Assembly: GCA_026874595.1 (NCBI GenBank)
Contig: CM049311.1
Span: forward strand, 11,561,676-11,625,675
From: Sipunculus nudus
Lineage: Eukaryota > Annelida > Sipuncula > Golfingiida > Sipunculidae
DNA: 64,000 nt
Reading direction: 5' to 3'
The notes beneath the pieces are model-generated. The model did no database searches. It had not been told where the DNA came from and worked only from the letters and a program-made list of their open reading frames with translations. Positions 49,037 to 61,869 of this stretch are shown piece by piece (the stretch's first letter is position 1; the number at the start of each line of letters is the position of its first letter). Both the position numbers and the translations under genes were made by a program.

Positions 49037-49146
49037 CAACGTATAAAAGAGCAAAGGTCTGCATCTCTTCAAACATATTTCCTCCAAATAACCCTAACAC
49101 GTGGGATCTGTCTTTTCTGGTTACATTGTTCCTGTCTAACACCTCC
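49037..49146 (-). CDS. ABCB1-like exon 3 (extracellular loop 1)
   Basis: Acceptor 'tttttttcccag', donor GTTG|GTAATT, phases 2 and 1. It encodes EVLDRNNVTRKDRSHVL and then MFEEMQTFALLYV, matching the glycosylated first extracellular loop and the start of TM2. Confidence 0.75.
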
Positions 49147-49234
49147 CTGGGAAAAAAATATATATATGCATATGCATAAATGCATATATATGTTACAGTC
49201 AATCAGTGATATAAGTCATATTATGCTATGCCTG

Positions 49235-50206
49235 AACATTTCAGTCATTTCACGTAATGCCTGTGACCACCAGTCATTGCGTGAAATGACTAAAATGTTC
49301 AGTAATTTGATGAAATGACTAAATATCAAGTGTTATAATTTCACAAATTGCCTGACTGCAAATTCGGAAATCTGTGTTACAGGTAAAATAGTGAGATACG
49401 CGCAGATTTTTTTTTATTAAGAAGTTAATTAAGCAACTGATTTTTTCGCGTAGTTGGGTATTATTATGGTATCTCCTATTACTAGGGCTGTCAAGTAGTT
49501 ATCAGCAGTAAGTAGCGGTGGGAAAAGGCTTCATGTTTGTGTTAGTTTTGCGGGGAACTATGATACCACATATCATTTCGCTCTTCCGTAGCAAAAGTGT
49601 ATTAGCTACAAGGAAACTCTACACAAATGCAAAGCTGGGGACTAAGAAACTAACCACCAAATAAAGCTAACAAAGGAGCAAACGCGATGAGTAGCTACAC
49701 GGAAACCCTTTTGTCAATGTACATGTATTATCAGAGGACTAAGACACCTTGTGTAATACAGGATCTCAGGTAGCTATCATTAGTGAGTAGCAGTGGGAAA
49801 ACGCCTCCATTTTTGTGTGCTAGCTTATCCTTGAAGACAGGCAGATTCATCAAATACAGCTATTTTCAATCTATTATCTCCTGAATTGTTAACTGGGTTG
49901 AATTTCTAATTAAAATTAAGTTCCTGAAATAAAATATTCATATATACCCAGCAAATAGGTGTATACTGTGTAACATTTAATTCATATCTCTTAAAGTATA
50001 CTTGGGCTGGTTATGCATAACTGGTTCACTCAACCAATCAAGAATTTACGGCAAACTTTCATAGTCTTTTGAATCTCGCCATTTCATGTAATGAATAGGA
50101 ATAAATTTTAAGTCACTTCACGTAATGACTGGGGGTCTCAGGCATTTGGCTATAAGACTTAAATGGTGAGGCATTTCATGAAATGACTGATTTCACGATT
50201 TGACTG
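49235..50206. repeat. Foldback (hairpin) repeats filling the intron where TM1 should be
   Basis: Two hairpins share a core like agtcatttcacgtaatg. Left: 49235-49260 pairs with 49275-49301 (gaacatttcagtcatttc against gaaatgactaaaatgttc). Right: about 50110-50130 pairs with 50171-50190, and 'tttcacgatttgactg' follows. The left and right hairpins are also inverted copies of each other, as in a small nonautonomous DNA transposon with long terminal inverted repeats. An internal motif is duplicated (49510 and 49785, 'agtgggaaaa'). No TM1 exon was found in this stretch. Confidence 0.6.
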
Positions 50207-50231
50207 TAAGATACAGGTAAACAGTTCTCAC

Positions 50232-50389
50232 AATTTGCAGAGCACCAACCATCTTTTGTGGTTCATCTTTCTTTTTGTCCTGTTCCCCAGTGTCGCCCTC
50301 TACTGTTTGGGTTATAGTTACTTCGTTGGCCGCCATGTTGGAATTTTCTTTGGTATCAACCCCATTTACTCTCGTCTGGGGACTCAATT
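50232..50389 (-). CDS. ABCB1-like exon 2 (cytosolic N-terminus)
   Basis: Acceptor 'tttctttcctaatag', donor ATT|GTGAGA. It encodes the charged cytosolic tail ending in KKKDEPQKMVGALQI, the place where TM1 should follow. It ends in phase 0, while the next exon found starts in phase 2, so an exon is missing between them. Confidence 0.75.
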
Positions 50390-50416
50390 CTATTAGGAAA
50401 GAAATGCTCGTTTAAC

Positions 50417-50420
<4 letters not shown>

Positions 50421-50452
<32 letters not shown>
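50421..50452. repeat. (GA)n microsatellite
   Basis: A pure GA run of 32 bp just upstream of exon 2 of the ABC gene. Confidence 0.95.
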
Positions 50453-50454
<2 letters not shown>

Positions 50455-50818
50455 TTGAAGGAGAGGCAGGTATGGTGTACCAGCTGTTTCAACACGGCAG
50501 AAATTAAAAGAGTCCAGTTGAATAAATGATGTGTGTATCTTACTTACCATATTATTCTTTTCATATTATCAAGATAATTAAAACACAAGCTAGATACATT
50601 GATTCCAGGTAAATGTATGATTCTTGCATGAAACAGACATGTTGACCTTTGAAGAAATAAATAAAGTATTGTTATTGGGTCAAATTTTCTTGTAATGAAA
50701 TAAAATCAATTTTCTGCATGAAATCATGTACATCCAAAATTAACTGTACCTAGGTGACCAGTAGCGTCAATTTATCTTAGATGGTTGGGAGGGGGATGAA
50801 TCACAGGCATTGGAGGGG

Positions 50819-50829
50819 ATATATATTTT

Positions 50830-50899
<70 letters not shown>
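50819..50899. repeat. (TA)n microsatellite
   Basis: Long intronic TA run, nearly pure. Confidence 0.9.
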
Positions 50900-52892
50900 C
50901 CTTCAATATTGTTATTGCGCCACGTTTCAAATATATTACAATTAAGTATAAGCCTTTTAAGATATTATTATATTTCCATTATAAGTAAATTCTAAAGCAT
51001 GTTTAGATATATAAAATCTCATATTAAACACAGAAATGGAACCGAAGTCTAGTTATCAATCATTTCCAATAAATTGTATTCTTTGAATAGCAGGAGTGAT
51101 TATATTGACAATAAGAAAGGGGGATATATATCCCAAACTACCCTCTATTGACATTCCTATAGGTCTCCAATAATAATATATATGTTATTGATCAATTTTA
51201 CCATAACCATGTCAGCTCAGTAAATGTCTTGTTTACCTTTCACCTAATGTTTATGCTACATCAATATCCTTTTTTCTGAACGCTTTTAAAAAATCAAAGA
51301 ACTGTACAGAGAATGTATATCCTTTTTACATTTATCTCATGTATTATCTAATTCCATCATCTCCGCCAGAGGTTTGTTGATTTTTATTATCTTTCTGATC
51401 AGGATAAAATCTGAATGAAAATATAAATCCACAGAGAAGGGAAGTTGCACCAGACGCAATTTCCCCTAGAGGAGATCAGTGTGTTTATATACAGCGTATA
51501 AAGGAATGCCAAATACGGACACTTACAGGGTTTTCTATTACAATTCAATTTATGAAATTGTTATGAGTTAAATTTTGTTTATAATTGGGAATAGTAGTAG
51601 AACTATTATTAGTAATTGTAGTAGTTGTATAAGAGAATAACATAAGGCAGAGATTTTTTATATAATTTGTTATATGGGATATTCTGTTATTTGGGAAAGT
51701 GAAGACCAAAAACAATTACAATTCTCCATATTTAACATATCGTGCGCAGTTTTGATATAAATAAATAATTTATCCTAATGTGAATATTTGGACGAGGTAT
51801 TGCATTATGCACTAGGATATTACAAAACATGTGTAGAGGTACTCACATTGAGGGTGAAAATTCCTGAGTTCAGTATACATGTCGACCAATTAAGTCCTTG
51901 AATCGGCCTGATTACGTTTTTCTTATGCTGTATACGTTACTTCTGGTTAATATGGTAATATTCGAGTTTAATAGTTGAAAATGGCGTTCGACACGTGGTA
52001 CGTGGTGCCAGTTGTATTTACTACTTGCAAACTGGGGCTTGTTGGAGTAACTACATTAGTCCAACTTGGCAGCCTTCACCTTTATCCACGGCAATGACGG
52101 CTATATGGAACAAATAGTGAAAGCGTGCATACTATTTTTTAAATGACAAATAAAAGTGAACAATGTGACGTATTATAAATCAATTTCAGTATAGTTACTA
52201 TGACGACCTGGGCTTCCTGTCAGTGGGCTTTATGTTGGATACCAAATTGTTGCAAGTCGTTTGCGCTTCTTGATATCTAGAGATCACCATTAATTCCAGA
52301 AGTGACTCACGCAGTATTTATTAACCCCCTGACGCCTTCACGTTATCAGTCATTTAAATCAAATGCTTTTCCTTTGGATTTCCGATATATTAGAATTAAC
52401 TGCATAATCTTGAAATTCTATTTTGAATCCTCTTTTTTATACATTATCACCCCTGCTTAAAATAACTTGAATGTTTTATCCCGATATTCCCCGTTTTTAT
52501 CTCATAATTCTCATACACTCATCAGTATTTTCGTACGATTACAGTCGTGTTTATCGCTGAGAATTCCGGAACTATCGAAGCTTTTTTTCACTTCGTATCT
52601 CTGTGACGAGTAGGATTAACAATTTTGGAAGATGGCTATATTACCTATATAATCGCGGGAACCGACTCTATGCCAATGTGGCATCGTTCCATCGGGACAC
52701 AGAACGTTTTAGCAAGATAGATTATGGATGAACAAAATGACAGATTTTAACATGCTTTAATTTGTAAGCAGTCTCTCATGGTTAACAATATTGAAACTAG
52801 CAACCAAATGAGTGCGTGTGTGTGTGTTGTGTGTGTGTGAATACCAGTCATTAAATGACCTTTTGGATTATTACTATATCCGTTTTAAAACC

Positions 52893-52945
<53 letters not shown>

Positions 52946-53200
52946 TATCATAAAAATTCCGATTATGCATGTCACCCAATAAAAGTTACCCCTTTCTGGT
53001 GGCCAAGTGAAAAGGTCGCCTCACCAAGTGACGGACCTTTTGTTCAACGTGGAAAAGTAGAGATTAAAGAACATAAAAGACAGAGAGTTAAAAAGCGCTA
53101 CCAGATCGGTTCCCAGCCTGTTACGTCTAACTAAATACACTGATATCAACAAAATAATAACTTAAGTAAAAGTACAGAGACCATCAATCTCTAGATCTCA
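50900..53200. other. Intron 1 of the ABC gene, no exon seen
   Basis: AT-rich sequence with a GT-rich run at 52812-52840 and a TA run at 52895-52942. I searched it by eye for the missing TM1 exon of the transporter and saw none. Confidence 0.5.
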
Positions 53201-53214
53201 TGGACTAGTGATTC

Positions 53215-53930
53215 TGGACCCTGGCTGGTAGCACCTCACTGGACACCCACTGGCAGCACCGCAGCAACTAACTGGAGATTCGCTTGCAGAACTTCCTCAC
53301 TAGACACCACCTCACTGGCAACGTCTTGCTGGACAGCACCTCACTGGCAGCACCTCGCCTGGCAGCACCTTAACCGGTCATTAGGCAGCGGCACCTATTA
53401 GGACAGCAAATCACTGGTCACTGGGCAGTGGCACCTCACTGGACAGCATCTCGCTAGTCACTCGGCGACAGCATCTCTCTCGACACCTCCCTGGTCACTT
53501 GGCGACAAAACCTCCATGCAGAGCACTTCACTGGTAACTGTGTGGCGACAACTAACTGGACAGCACCTCACTGGTCAATGGGCAGCAGCACCTCACTGGA
53601 CAGCACCTCTCTGGTCACTGGGCGATAGCACCACCTTTGACACTTCTCGTATCACTGGGCGACAGCACCTCTCTGGAAACTTCTCAGGTCACTGGGATAC
53701 AGAATCTCACTTGATAGCACCTCACTGGTCACTGGCAGTGGCACCTCACTGGACTGCACCTCACTGGTCACTGGGCGTCGGCATATCACTGGACACCACT
53801 TTGGTCACTGGGTGACAGCTCCACTCTGGGAACCTCTCTGGTTTATGGGCGACAGTACCTCTCTGGACATCTCTCTGGTTACTGGGCGACAGCACCTCTC
53901 TTGACACCTCTCTGGTCACTGGGCACCGGC
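53215..53930. repeat. GC-rich minisatellite, unit about 37-41 bp
   Basis: Imperfect tandem repeats of a unit like ctctctggtcactgggcgac plus agcacctctctggacac. The last two clean units (from about 53846) are 37 bp apart. I estimate 17-19 units. Composition contrasts sharply with the AT-rich surroundings. An open frame across 53516-53815 is a by-product of the repeat. Confidence 0.85.
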
Positions 53931-54237
53931 CATTCAGTTGACTGGGGCAGACGGCACTTCTTGTCTTGATCCACTTTGTGTTTGACCTTTCTGCCTCGGA
54001 GGCTTATTTATATTCATAGGACGAATACAATTATTTGCCTGCTCTTCCTGCTATGGCCCATTTATATCCATATCACGCTGAAAACTAAATAGGCTCGAAA
54101 CAAAACACGGTAATGCTAAAGCGATCGCTTTTAAGAAAAGGCATTACTAGATCCCCAAGGCCTGCAGTGCACTCTCCAAATTGTCATTGAAAGCTTCCAT
54201 TGTTTAAGGAAACAATGCTCTCACCGGCGCGTCACTT

Positions 54238-54720
54238 CTCGCTAAACAAATACAAATGTACAAAATGATATAAAATGTGTCCTGCTTTCTGTTAGTATCT
54301 GATTCAATTGCATGGAGAGGGCAGTGGTAAATAAATAAAAGTTTGGTTCCTTGTCTGTCTTGCACTCGGCTCTTTTTAATTGCCTTTAGAACGATTGTTT
54401 AGAACCACATTCACTCATTCTCGCTAAACAAATACAAATGTACAGCTAATTCAGGACCGTCAACCCTAGAAATTTAAATAAAACAAAACGACACGATCCA
54501 TTTCGTGACAATTCATATAACATAACAATCACTAAAACTTTGAATGGAATTGTTTCTGGCTAAAAATGATATAAAATGTGTCCTGCTTTCTGAGAGGATC
54601 TGATTCAATTGCATGGAGAGGGAAGTGGTAAATAAATAAAAGTTTGGTTCCTTGTTTGTCTTGCACTCGGCTCTTTTAATTGTCTTTAGACCGATTGTTT
54701 AGAACCACATTCACTCATTC
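54238..54720. repeat. Local tandem duplication with an internal deletion or insertion
   Basis: Copy 1 (54238-54420) and copy 2 (54421-54720) both start tcgctaaacaaatacaaatg and end accacattcactcattc. Copy 2 holds about 119 extra bases after 'atgtaca', ending before 'aaatgatataaaatgtgtcc'. The copies are otherwise nearly identical, so the event is recent. Confidence 0.9.
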
Positions 54721-55615
54721 AGAGATTCTTTTAATTGTGCTGACACAATATTATGTTTCCTAAATGCAACGTGCACTTTTTTACCTGGAAACGATATATA
54801 ACTTCAGCATTACATCCATGGAGCCGTGTTTTGAGACTCACATCCAACAATTACTCTCATGTATGAAAACGAGGTTTTAACGGCTTTGTATTATGCGAAT
54901 ATACGATATATGACTCTTGTTCCCTTAATAGAATTTGACCCAATTATAGGAGAAGTGTCCAAAGTACAATACACAATTCACTCTTGCTGCCTTATCATGA
55001 AAACAAATCAAGACCCTTGACAATATTTATTGGTGTTAGTCTGCACGGACAGTTCTCTCCGTTATAATATAATAAGACGAGGACAATTATATAAATAATA
55101 TCTACTTAATAATAATATATAAATAAATATGTGTAATCATAATCCCTCACAGTAAAGGTAAACTCTTCTTTTAAACCTAGACTAATGGATTGTTTAAATA
55201 CCTGTGTTAACTGCGTCTTATAAACATTGACCAGTATGCGCGATAAGACGCACGACCTGTACTTGTAATTGTATGAACGTGCCACCTGAAAGATTGACAT
55301 GCATAGCTGTAGAAAATATAGTCAATCATACGTGTGAGATCACATTTAAATGGGCTTACAATTGAAGGTCAATTAAATTAATAAATATATAGTAATTAAC
55401 CTTAGCGCATATATACTGATTTATTTTACTTCAGCGATACACACGAATTAATTATTCTTTTTATCCCTTGTAGAGGCCGAATGGTGAAACATTTTGCAAT
55501 GACTCAACCAGCTACCTAACTGAAATGGTTAAGTTAACTCACATTATACACTAAAATATTTATCATGTATCTTGCACATCAACTCTTCGTAAGAGATATT
55601 GTTATGAATACTCAC
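54721..55615. other. Intron 1 remainder of the ABC gene
   Basis: No exon, repeat array or RNA gene seen; AT-rich single-copy sequence. Confidence 0.4.
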
Positions 55616-55682
55616 GTGGATCAAGCTGTTCCCGGCTTTTATCCTTGGTGTATGACACGATAACGGGAGTCCCGTCCGCCAT
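55616..55682 (-). CDS. ABCB1-like exon 1 (start codon)
   Basis: ATG at 55680-55682 begins MADGTPVIVSYTKDKSREQL. The donor is C|GTGAGT at 55611-55615, phase 1. The single leftover base plus the two bases at the start of exon 2 form a Gln codon and keep the frame, which supports the join. An acceptor-like 'ccactag' upstream leaves room for a further 5' exon. Confidence 0.65.
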
Positions 55683-56279
55683 CAGCCTAGTGGTACACAC
55701 AAAATTTTGGGACTAATAATTGAATGTTAACGATGGTCGTAAGGCCGGATCTATGTTTAAGGATACAATATTATTTAATCTGCTAGTCTAATGTCTCAAC
55801 GGTACAGCGAACACGGCACGGCCTGATGCACGGACGGAACTTATCTAAGGTTAGTTACGATGAATATACTCTATGCTGAGTATACTTTGTAATTTATTAA
55901 TGAACAAGCAACGCAACTTACACTGCCTGGCCGTATCGTTTGTATATGCACAAAGCCTTTTACCACAAGTAAGAAAAGATATCTTGCATATAGGCCTACG
56001 TATGGTAAATCTTTATCTCGAGGCAAGATTATATTGCGGAGTAGAGAGGGTATGAAAAAATGTTTTGGACAGTGTATGGTTGAATGTATTGTGAACATTC
56101 ATTTAAACTCTAATATTAAGGCGTCTAGTTACGCAATAATGTATTTTGTTTTGTGTTTTAAATGGAGAAACTAGTGATGCCACTACAGTATCATTTAGTT
56201 TTTTGCCACCCGTTCTTTCGCTATCTTCACCTGTCGCACGAATATGCCCGTCCCGCGAGGTAATCACAATTTCTTTTAC

Positions 56280-56351
56280 CTTGTACATTTCTCCGCCTCC
56301 CTGTGTCGTGTTATCCACTGCAGTGCCTGTCATACCTTGACCATCAGTCAT
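56280..56351 (-). CDS. Orphan exon candidate, N-terminal type
   Basis: ATG at 56349-56351, then MTDGQGMTGTAVDNTTQGGG and EMYK, ending AAG|GTAAAA. The hydrophilic N-terminus and donor suggest a first coding exon, perhaps an alternative start for the neighbouring ABC gene (compare MADGTP in exon 1). The phase does not fit ABC exon 1 directly. Product unknown. Confidence 0.25.
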
Positions 56352-57273
56352 ATTTCTATACCATGATAATTATAACAGCCAAGTTTTGTCATTATTACAA
56401 ATCTAATGGCAAATCTATTGTGCAGTATTTTCCTCAATTAACCTTTTCCAATTTTGGTATACCTTCTGTTACCCATAACCGAAAACGGGTATTTCCTCAA
56501 AACCCTCCGTTTCCTTATCTGAATTGTAAATGAATCAAACACATATATTTAGAGAAAAGCACGGAATCCATGAGTGATCAGCGTTTTACTGAGGTAAGAA
56601 AGGATACTAATATTCCCCTGCTATATCCTGTAAACAAGAAAAATGTTAAGCTACAATTGTACTTTATGTATCTTTCTTGTTGGAGCTGCTGATTGAGAAA
56701 GCCATATGCAGCCACTGAAACTAAATTGATCAGTAACATTTATTATGTTTCCAGAAAGAAGATAATAAAACGCGGCCATTTTTTAAATAATGCTTGCTGC
56801 CTGTCGGGGATAGTTTATGCAGTAATTGTTATTGCAATATTAATATATATTTGTGAATTTAAACGATCATATTGTATTGAAAATAGATTTTAAGCTTTGT
56901 AAAATTATATAAACTTAAACTTTGTACATAGGAGCCACATGATAAAGGAGTAAGAGGACTCACAGTCGCGATTCGTTAACACAAAAATAAGAAGGAAAAA
57001 TGGAAGCAAAAATATCTTGCACCTCTGCGTATAGGTATCATTAATGCAGCAGGTCCTTCCAGCCGTAGTCATTCCAGCCGTTTGGCCTAAGAAGTTCACA
57101 TGTTAATCTCATGCAGTGTCCCATTGAAGAGTTATCGAATACATTTAATATCAATAGACAGAGTGCAGATAACCAAAAAAAGGCAGGAAGCCAAAAATCA
57201 TATACAATATGGGAACGTTTATTGTTGTAACCAGAAGAATATCGTAAAGTAACCCCATGAAAACTCTACTTAC

Positions 57274-57480
57274 CAGCAAAGTGGCTAATATTTCTGGGGT
57301 CAAACCGTTTAAACCGTGAAATAATGCACTTTCATCTATATTTAAAGATTGAAAAGCAGATTCGGCAGTATTATCAGCAATAAAAAAGGATGCAAGTATT
57401 TGCCCTGCATTGAAATAACAAAATATAGATGTTGGGTCTTCGGAAAGGTTGAATGAACCATTGACAGGCAAACATTGCAT
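57274..57480 (-). CDS. Orphan exon candidate, unknown product
   Basis: 69 open codons beginning MQCLPVNGSFNLSEDP, with later stretches QILASFFIAD and LNGLTPEILATLL, ending at a perfect donor CTG|GTAAGT. No family recognised. It has one NGS and one NLS sequon and two cysteines, so an extracellular segment is possible. The frame stays open past the donor through hydrophobic intronic sequence. Confidence 0.3.
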
Positions 57481-57489
57481 TTAAACTTT

Positions 57490-59047
57490 AATATGATTGG
57501 TTTATTAACAGGAACGTAGTAAGGGTTGTCACCTGTCTCGGCGGCCGATTACAGTATGTTAATCTGGAACCACCTCGTCATATTCCTCATATTCAACAGG
57601 CCATGTTATGTTTTAATCATAACATTCCATAGGCTCATGAAACGGATATCGGTTAGTAGATTACGCATGTATATATGCTTATCAATTCAGTCTTTTTCCT
57701 AGTTGTAAATATGATTTAACGTGCTGGGCATGTAGAATGTAGGTATCCAAATAGCTATTACCTTTTTATGTAAATTATGCATCACTCAAGCTGTATCATT
57801 GACTTTCATATAGGCTTCTAATGGTTAACAAACAGATCTAGTGTATGGCCTTTTTTTATTCCTGGCTCTGATGGAGCAGAGTGTCCGTTTGTCCTAATGA
57901 AGCACGAGTGCAACATTGACACATATTTGAGTATTATTATAGAGCAGTATGTGTGATTTGTGTGTATTTTTATATAAGTGTTTGCGTATGTGAAAATCGA
58001 CGTTGTACCAGAAGATGATATTTGTTTATCAACACGAGATAAAAAGACGAGTAACAACATAGAATAAAAACTCTACCCCGCCAAACAGCATCATGCTTTA
58101 AAACACATGAGGAAGGCATAACGATTGACACAAATAGATATTTCATCGCCCCCAATTCGTGTAACATTATTTTATTTTTACTTTATATATAGAGCTGGAG
58201 AGGGCAATGATGAAAATCTAACAGAAAGTTATAATCTTAAATGTTATAAATAAAGTATCAGCATATATCATTTACTTAAGGAATATTTTTATCATGGTAA
58301 CTTTGTTTCTATATGTAACTGACACATCTGTATATTAAAAAGATTTAAACGCCAACACTTACTCAATTATCTTTCTATCAGGAATATAAAGTAACCTTCT
58401 GGAGTCATGACACTTAGGACTGCCAACATTACTACTGTGGCAAAGTATGGAGAAACTAAATTAAAATCAAATTTTATGAACAAAAAAATCGAATCCCTCA
58501 TTAACGATAGTATTTCTATTATTTCACATTTGTGATGGGTAAATTTAACAGGACTCAGTTATGGCCGTTACCGTTCTCGGCCGATGCTATACTTCATCTT
58601 TATGTGTTCCATTGCTGATTTTTACAGGGGCATTTAATGGTTTCCTAATAGCATTTCATAGTGTCATCGAACTGGTGTCGTGTTGTAGGTATATGTACAT
58701 GTATAGTCAATTAACCAATCCCTTTCCTCTGTTCTGAATATTCATCCTATACATGCCATACCATTGATTTTCATGTAGGATGCTTTAGGCCCAACAGAAC
58801 TGGTTAAGAACATGAATCATCCGATTCTGTTTAACGGGATGAACCTAGGTGTTTATTCATTTAGGCAACCATATAAATACAGGGCATTCTGAACGACCAA
58901 ACTACCTGAAAAGTGATAAATGACGTTCACAGGTAATAATGGTTAGTGTTGAATACTTTCAACTCATTATAATGGTATTGTCTAGTTTTACATAAATATT
59001 CAGAGGACTACTTTAAGATGTATCATTTGCTATATCATTAAATCGAA

Positions 59048-59120
<73 letters not shown>

Positions 59121-61869
59121 AAATTGACTCATTAAGGACAACGTACGTCTTGATTCCCAGTATTATTCACATTTCCAAAACGTTTTAACCATATCATCAT
59201 GCAATGAGGCTTAAAGAGTTTAACTAAATCCACGTATTTACAAGCTATGGTCGACGGTAGGCGGAGACATCATGTACTAAAGGCATGACACCATTACGGC
59301 TTTGTCTTTTACCAATAACCATTCATCAGATTGTTTAAGCTCAAACTCCAATGACGAAAGATTGCCATTTGGAAAGGCAGAGATAAAACGTGTGTATTAA
59401 AGTCGGGTGTCAGAAAAGGGATGTCTAGACCTATGTGTGCGACAATGAAACTTTCTCACAACTTATGCCTCCTTCTTTCCTCCAATTCCAACCAGGAAAA
59501 AGAATAAATTTAATATATCCAGTAAACCTCATATATATTTATATATATATATTATTATATATTATATATATATATATATATATATCCCATGATAAACAGA
59601 CACAGGGATTTGTATATAATATCTTCGTCCAGCTACAGGAGTCAACCGAAAGGAATGGAAGCTCAGGTTATGCATTTACACAAACTTATTATTTCTGTAA
59701 CCAGAAAATAGTAATGTACATAGATATGTAATGTACATAGATTCACATGCATTTAATGTTTCCAATACATACTTATTTAAACATTTGTTTACGCATTGGC
59801 CATTCCAACCCGTGGTTCTTAAATTATTTTCTTTATTTATTTATTAGGATAACCATGGGCACTCAAATATAAAAATCATAATCTTTGTTAGGGCCAGCCG
59901 TGTTTGGACCCTCACACATAGCTATGCTGCATTTATGTGTTACCCACGTATTATTGTAGAAATTTTCCTACGGAGAAAAAAAAAACACACCACCAAATAT
60001 AAAAAGAAAAAAAAATATTTTACATTACATTGTATTATACAATGTATTACAACAATGATTTACAGGAGGAAAAGAAAGTCAGAAAAGGTGAGATTTGCGT
60101 ATATCAATGTTACTTTCTAAACGGATTTAGCTTCGGTAATTTCAACCATATTCGAGCAGGTACTGTAATGCTGATCCATGTACATTTATCTATAAATACT
60201 TATGTTACTTACAGTAACTAGTACCTTTTGAACATCTTGGTCTGATGCTGTGAATAAGGGTTTTCTGGATCTGGACCGCCAATGAAATTGAAATTTTAGG
60301 CAACAGGACAGCAAATGGCCTTCTGAAGATGTCATGGAGTTAAAGCTTTATGGATCGCAGTATGAGTGAAAGGACAAATATGGGAGAAAACGTGATCGTT
60401 CAGCCTACAAATGTGAGAGTAATGTAAAGAATGCTTGGCGAATGTTGCAACGTGACAATAGACAATTTACTTAAACAGTGTAGAGATGGACTTTATTTTA
60501 ACACCTTTTAAGAAACACTAACATTTTTGCCTGTAAATTAAACTATTTTTACTGAAGCATTTACTGAAGCACAAGTAAATGTCAGCATGATACACGGATT
60601 CCTTTGTATTCTTGTCTATTTAAGTTACGTTCGTTCTCCTAGCTGATATTTATGCGTCACTCTCAATGAGTAACTCATTACTCTTTTTTGATAATTATCG
60701 ATTGAAGTCAATTCCGTACCTGCATTCCTAAATTTCTTTGACCTGTTCGATGAATATGTTGATTATGGTGTACACGAGTGTTGAATTACTGCTAACATTA
60801 ATTCCTTGTTCAGTCTGCAAGCTAGATGATTGCCTAACTATGATATTTCAGCAAAAGTTATCCTCATGTATAGGAGTTGAATAAGTCTATAAACACACTT
60901 TGATTGAGGAGTTTATTTCACCTAACTCACAGACCAACGTAATGACAATAGATAATCTATTGCATGTGTCTAATGTAAAATTTAAGGTCACTGATGATGC
61001 AAATAAAGGAATATTACATAGCATTAGATTTCTTTCATAACGACCTTAACTGAGGAACATGAAAGTATGAAAGAATTTTTTTTAACGTCCTAAAATTGGT
61101 CTTTTCACATGTTATTATAATCTCCTGTGAGGCAATTGTGCCATTACTGTTTAATATAGGTATTCACGTTTGCATGATATAAGAACCGACCGTCTGGCTC
61201 ATATGGAAATGACTCCATGCATAATGGCCATATCTACACTCTCATTGAGTAGTTGATGATTATGTGACTGTAAAGTGCTTCAATGAGGTAATGGCTTTCG
61301 ACCATACATTACTTAATCTAACCTTTATTTTGACCTGATATTATAATATAGTTCCAATGAGTTCGTAGTGTCCATGCGTGTGTGCTACAGATGGAACCTG
61401 CATTGCCCTAATGTGATAACTATAGCCTTTATAGAACTTTTGACGGACGTTGCGACATCCATACGCAAGATTAACATCACATAAAACTTGCTAAAATAAG
61501 TACAGGATAATTCACTGTGGCTTCAGGATTAGCTCAATAATATAAAATATTTAGCTTTATTTATTAATACAATTATTCTTCCAAGACGGTTTTATTTGAC
61601 AAAACCGATTTCAATCGTGGGGTATAGGTACATTCAAAACATCTACTGTTAACATCATTACGCACTTAATATTCCTTTTATTTATGAATAGTCAATGGAA
61701 TGTATACACCAATTAACAGTCCACTGTATTGTACCTGACCTGATAATGGCAAGAATGTGTTTTCAGACCACTAGATAAAATCGCACAGTTTGGTGTTATT
61801 GAAAGCCTAATTTATGTATTAGATTTAATCAATTGTCATATGGTATAATCGTTATTAAACAAACAAGTG
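57490..61869. other. Intergenic region with (TA)n tracts
   Basis: No certain gene. TA microsatellites are at 59050-59118 and 59531-59585. From about 60520 the sequence matches the left end of the window (100-1734) in patches and so belongs to the next GPCR unit. An A-rich stretch lies at 59970-60020. Confidence 0.5.

Noticed and set aside
53516-53815. 99-codon open frame in the GC-rich region
   Set aside because: It is a by-product of the 37-41-bp minisatellite; no start context, splice sites or domain.
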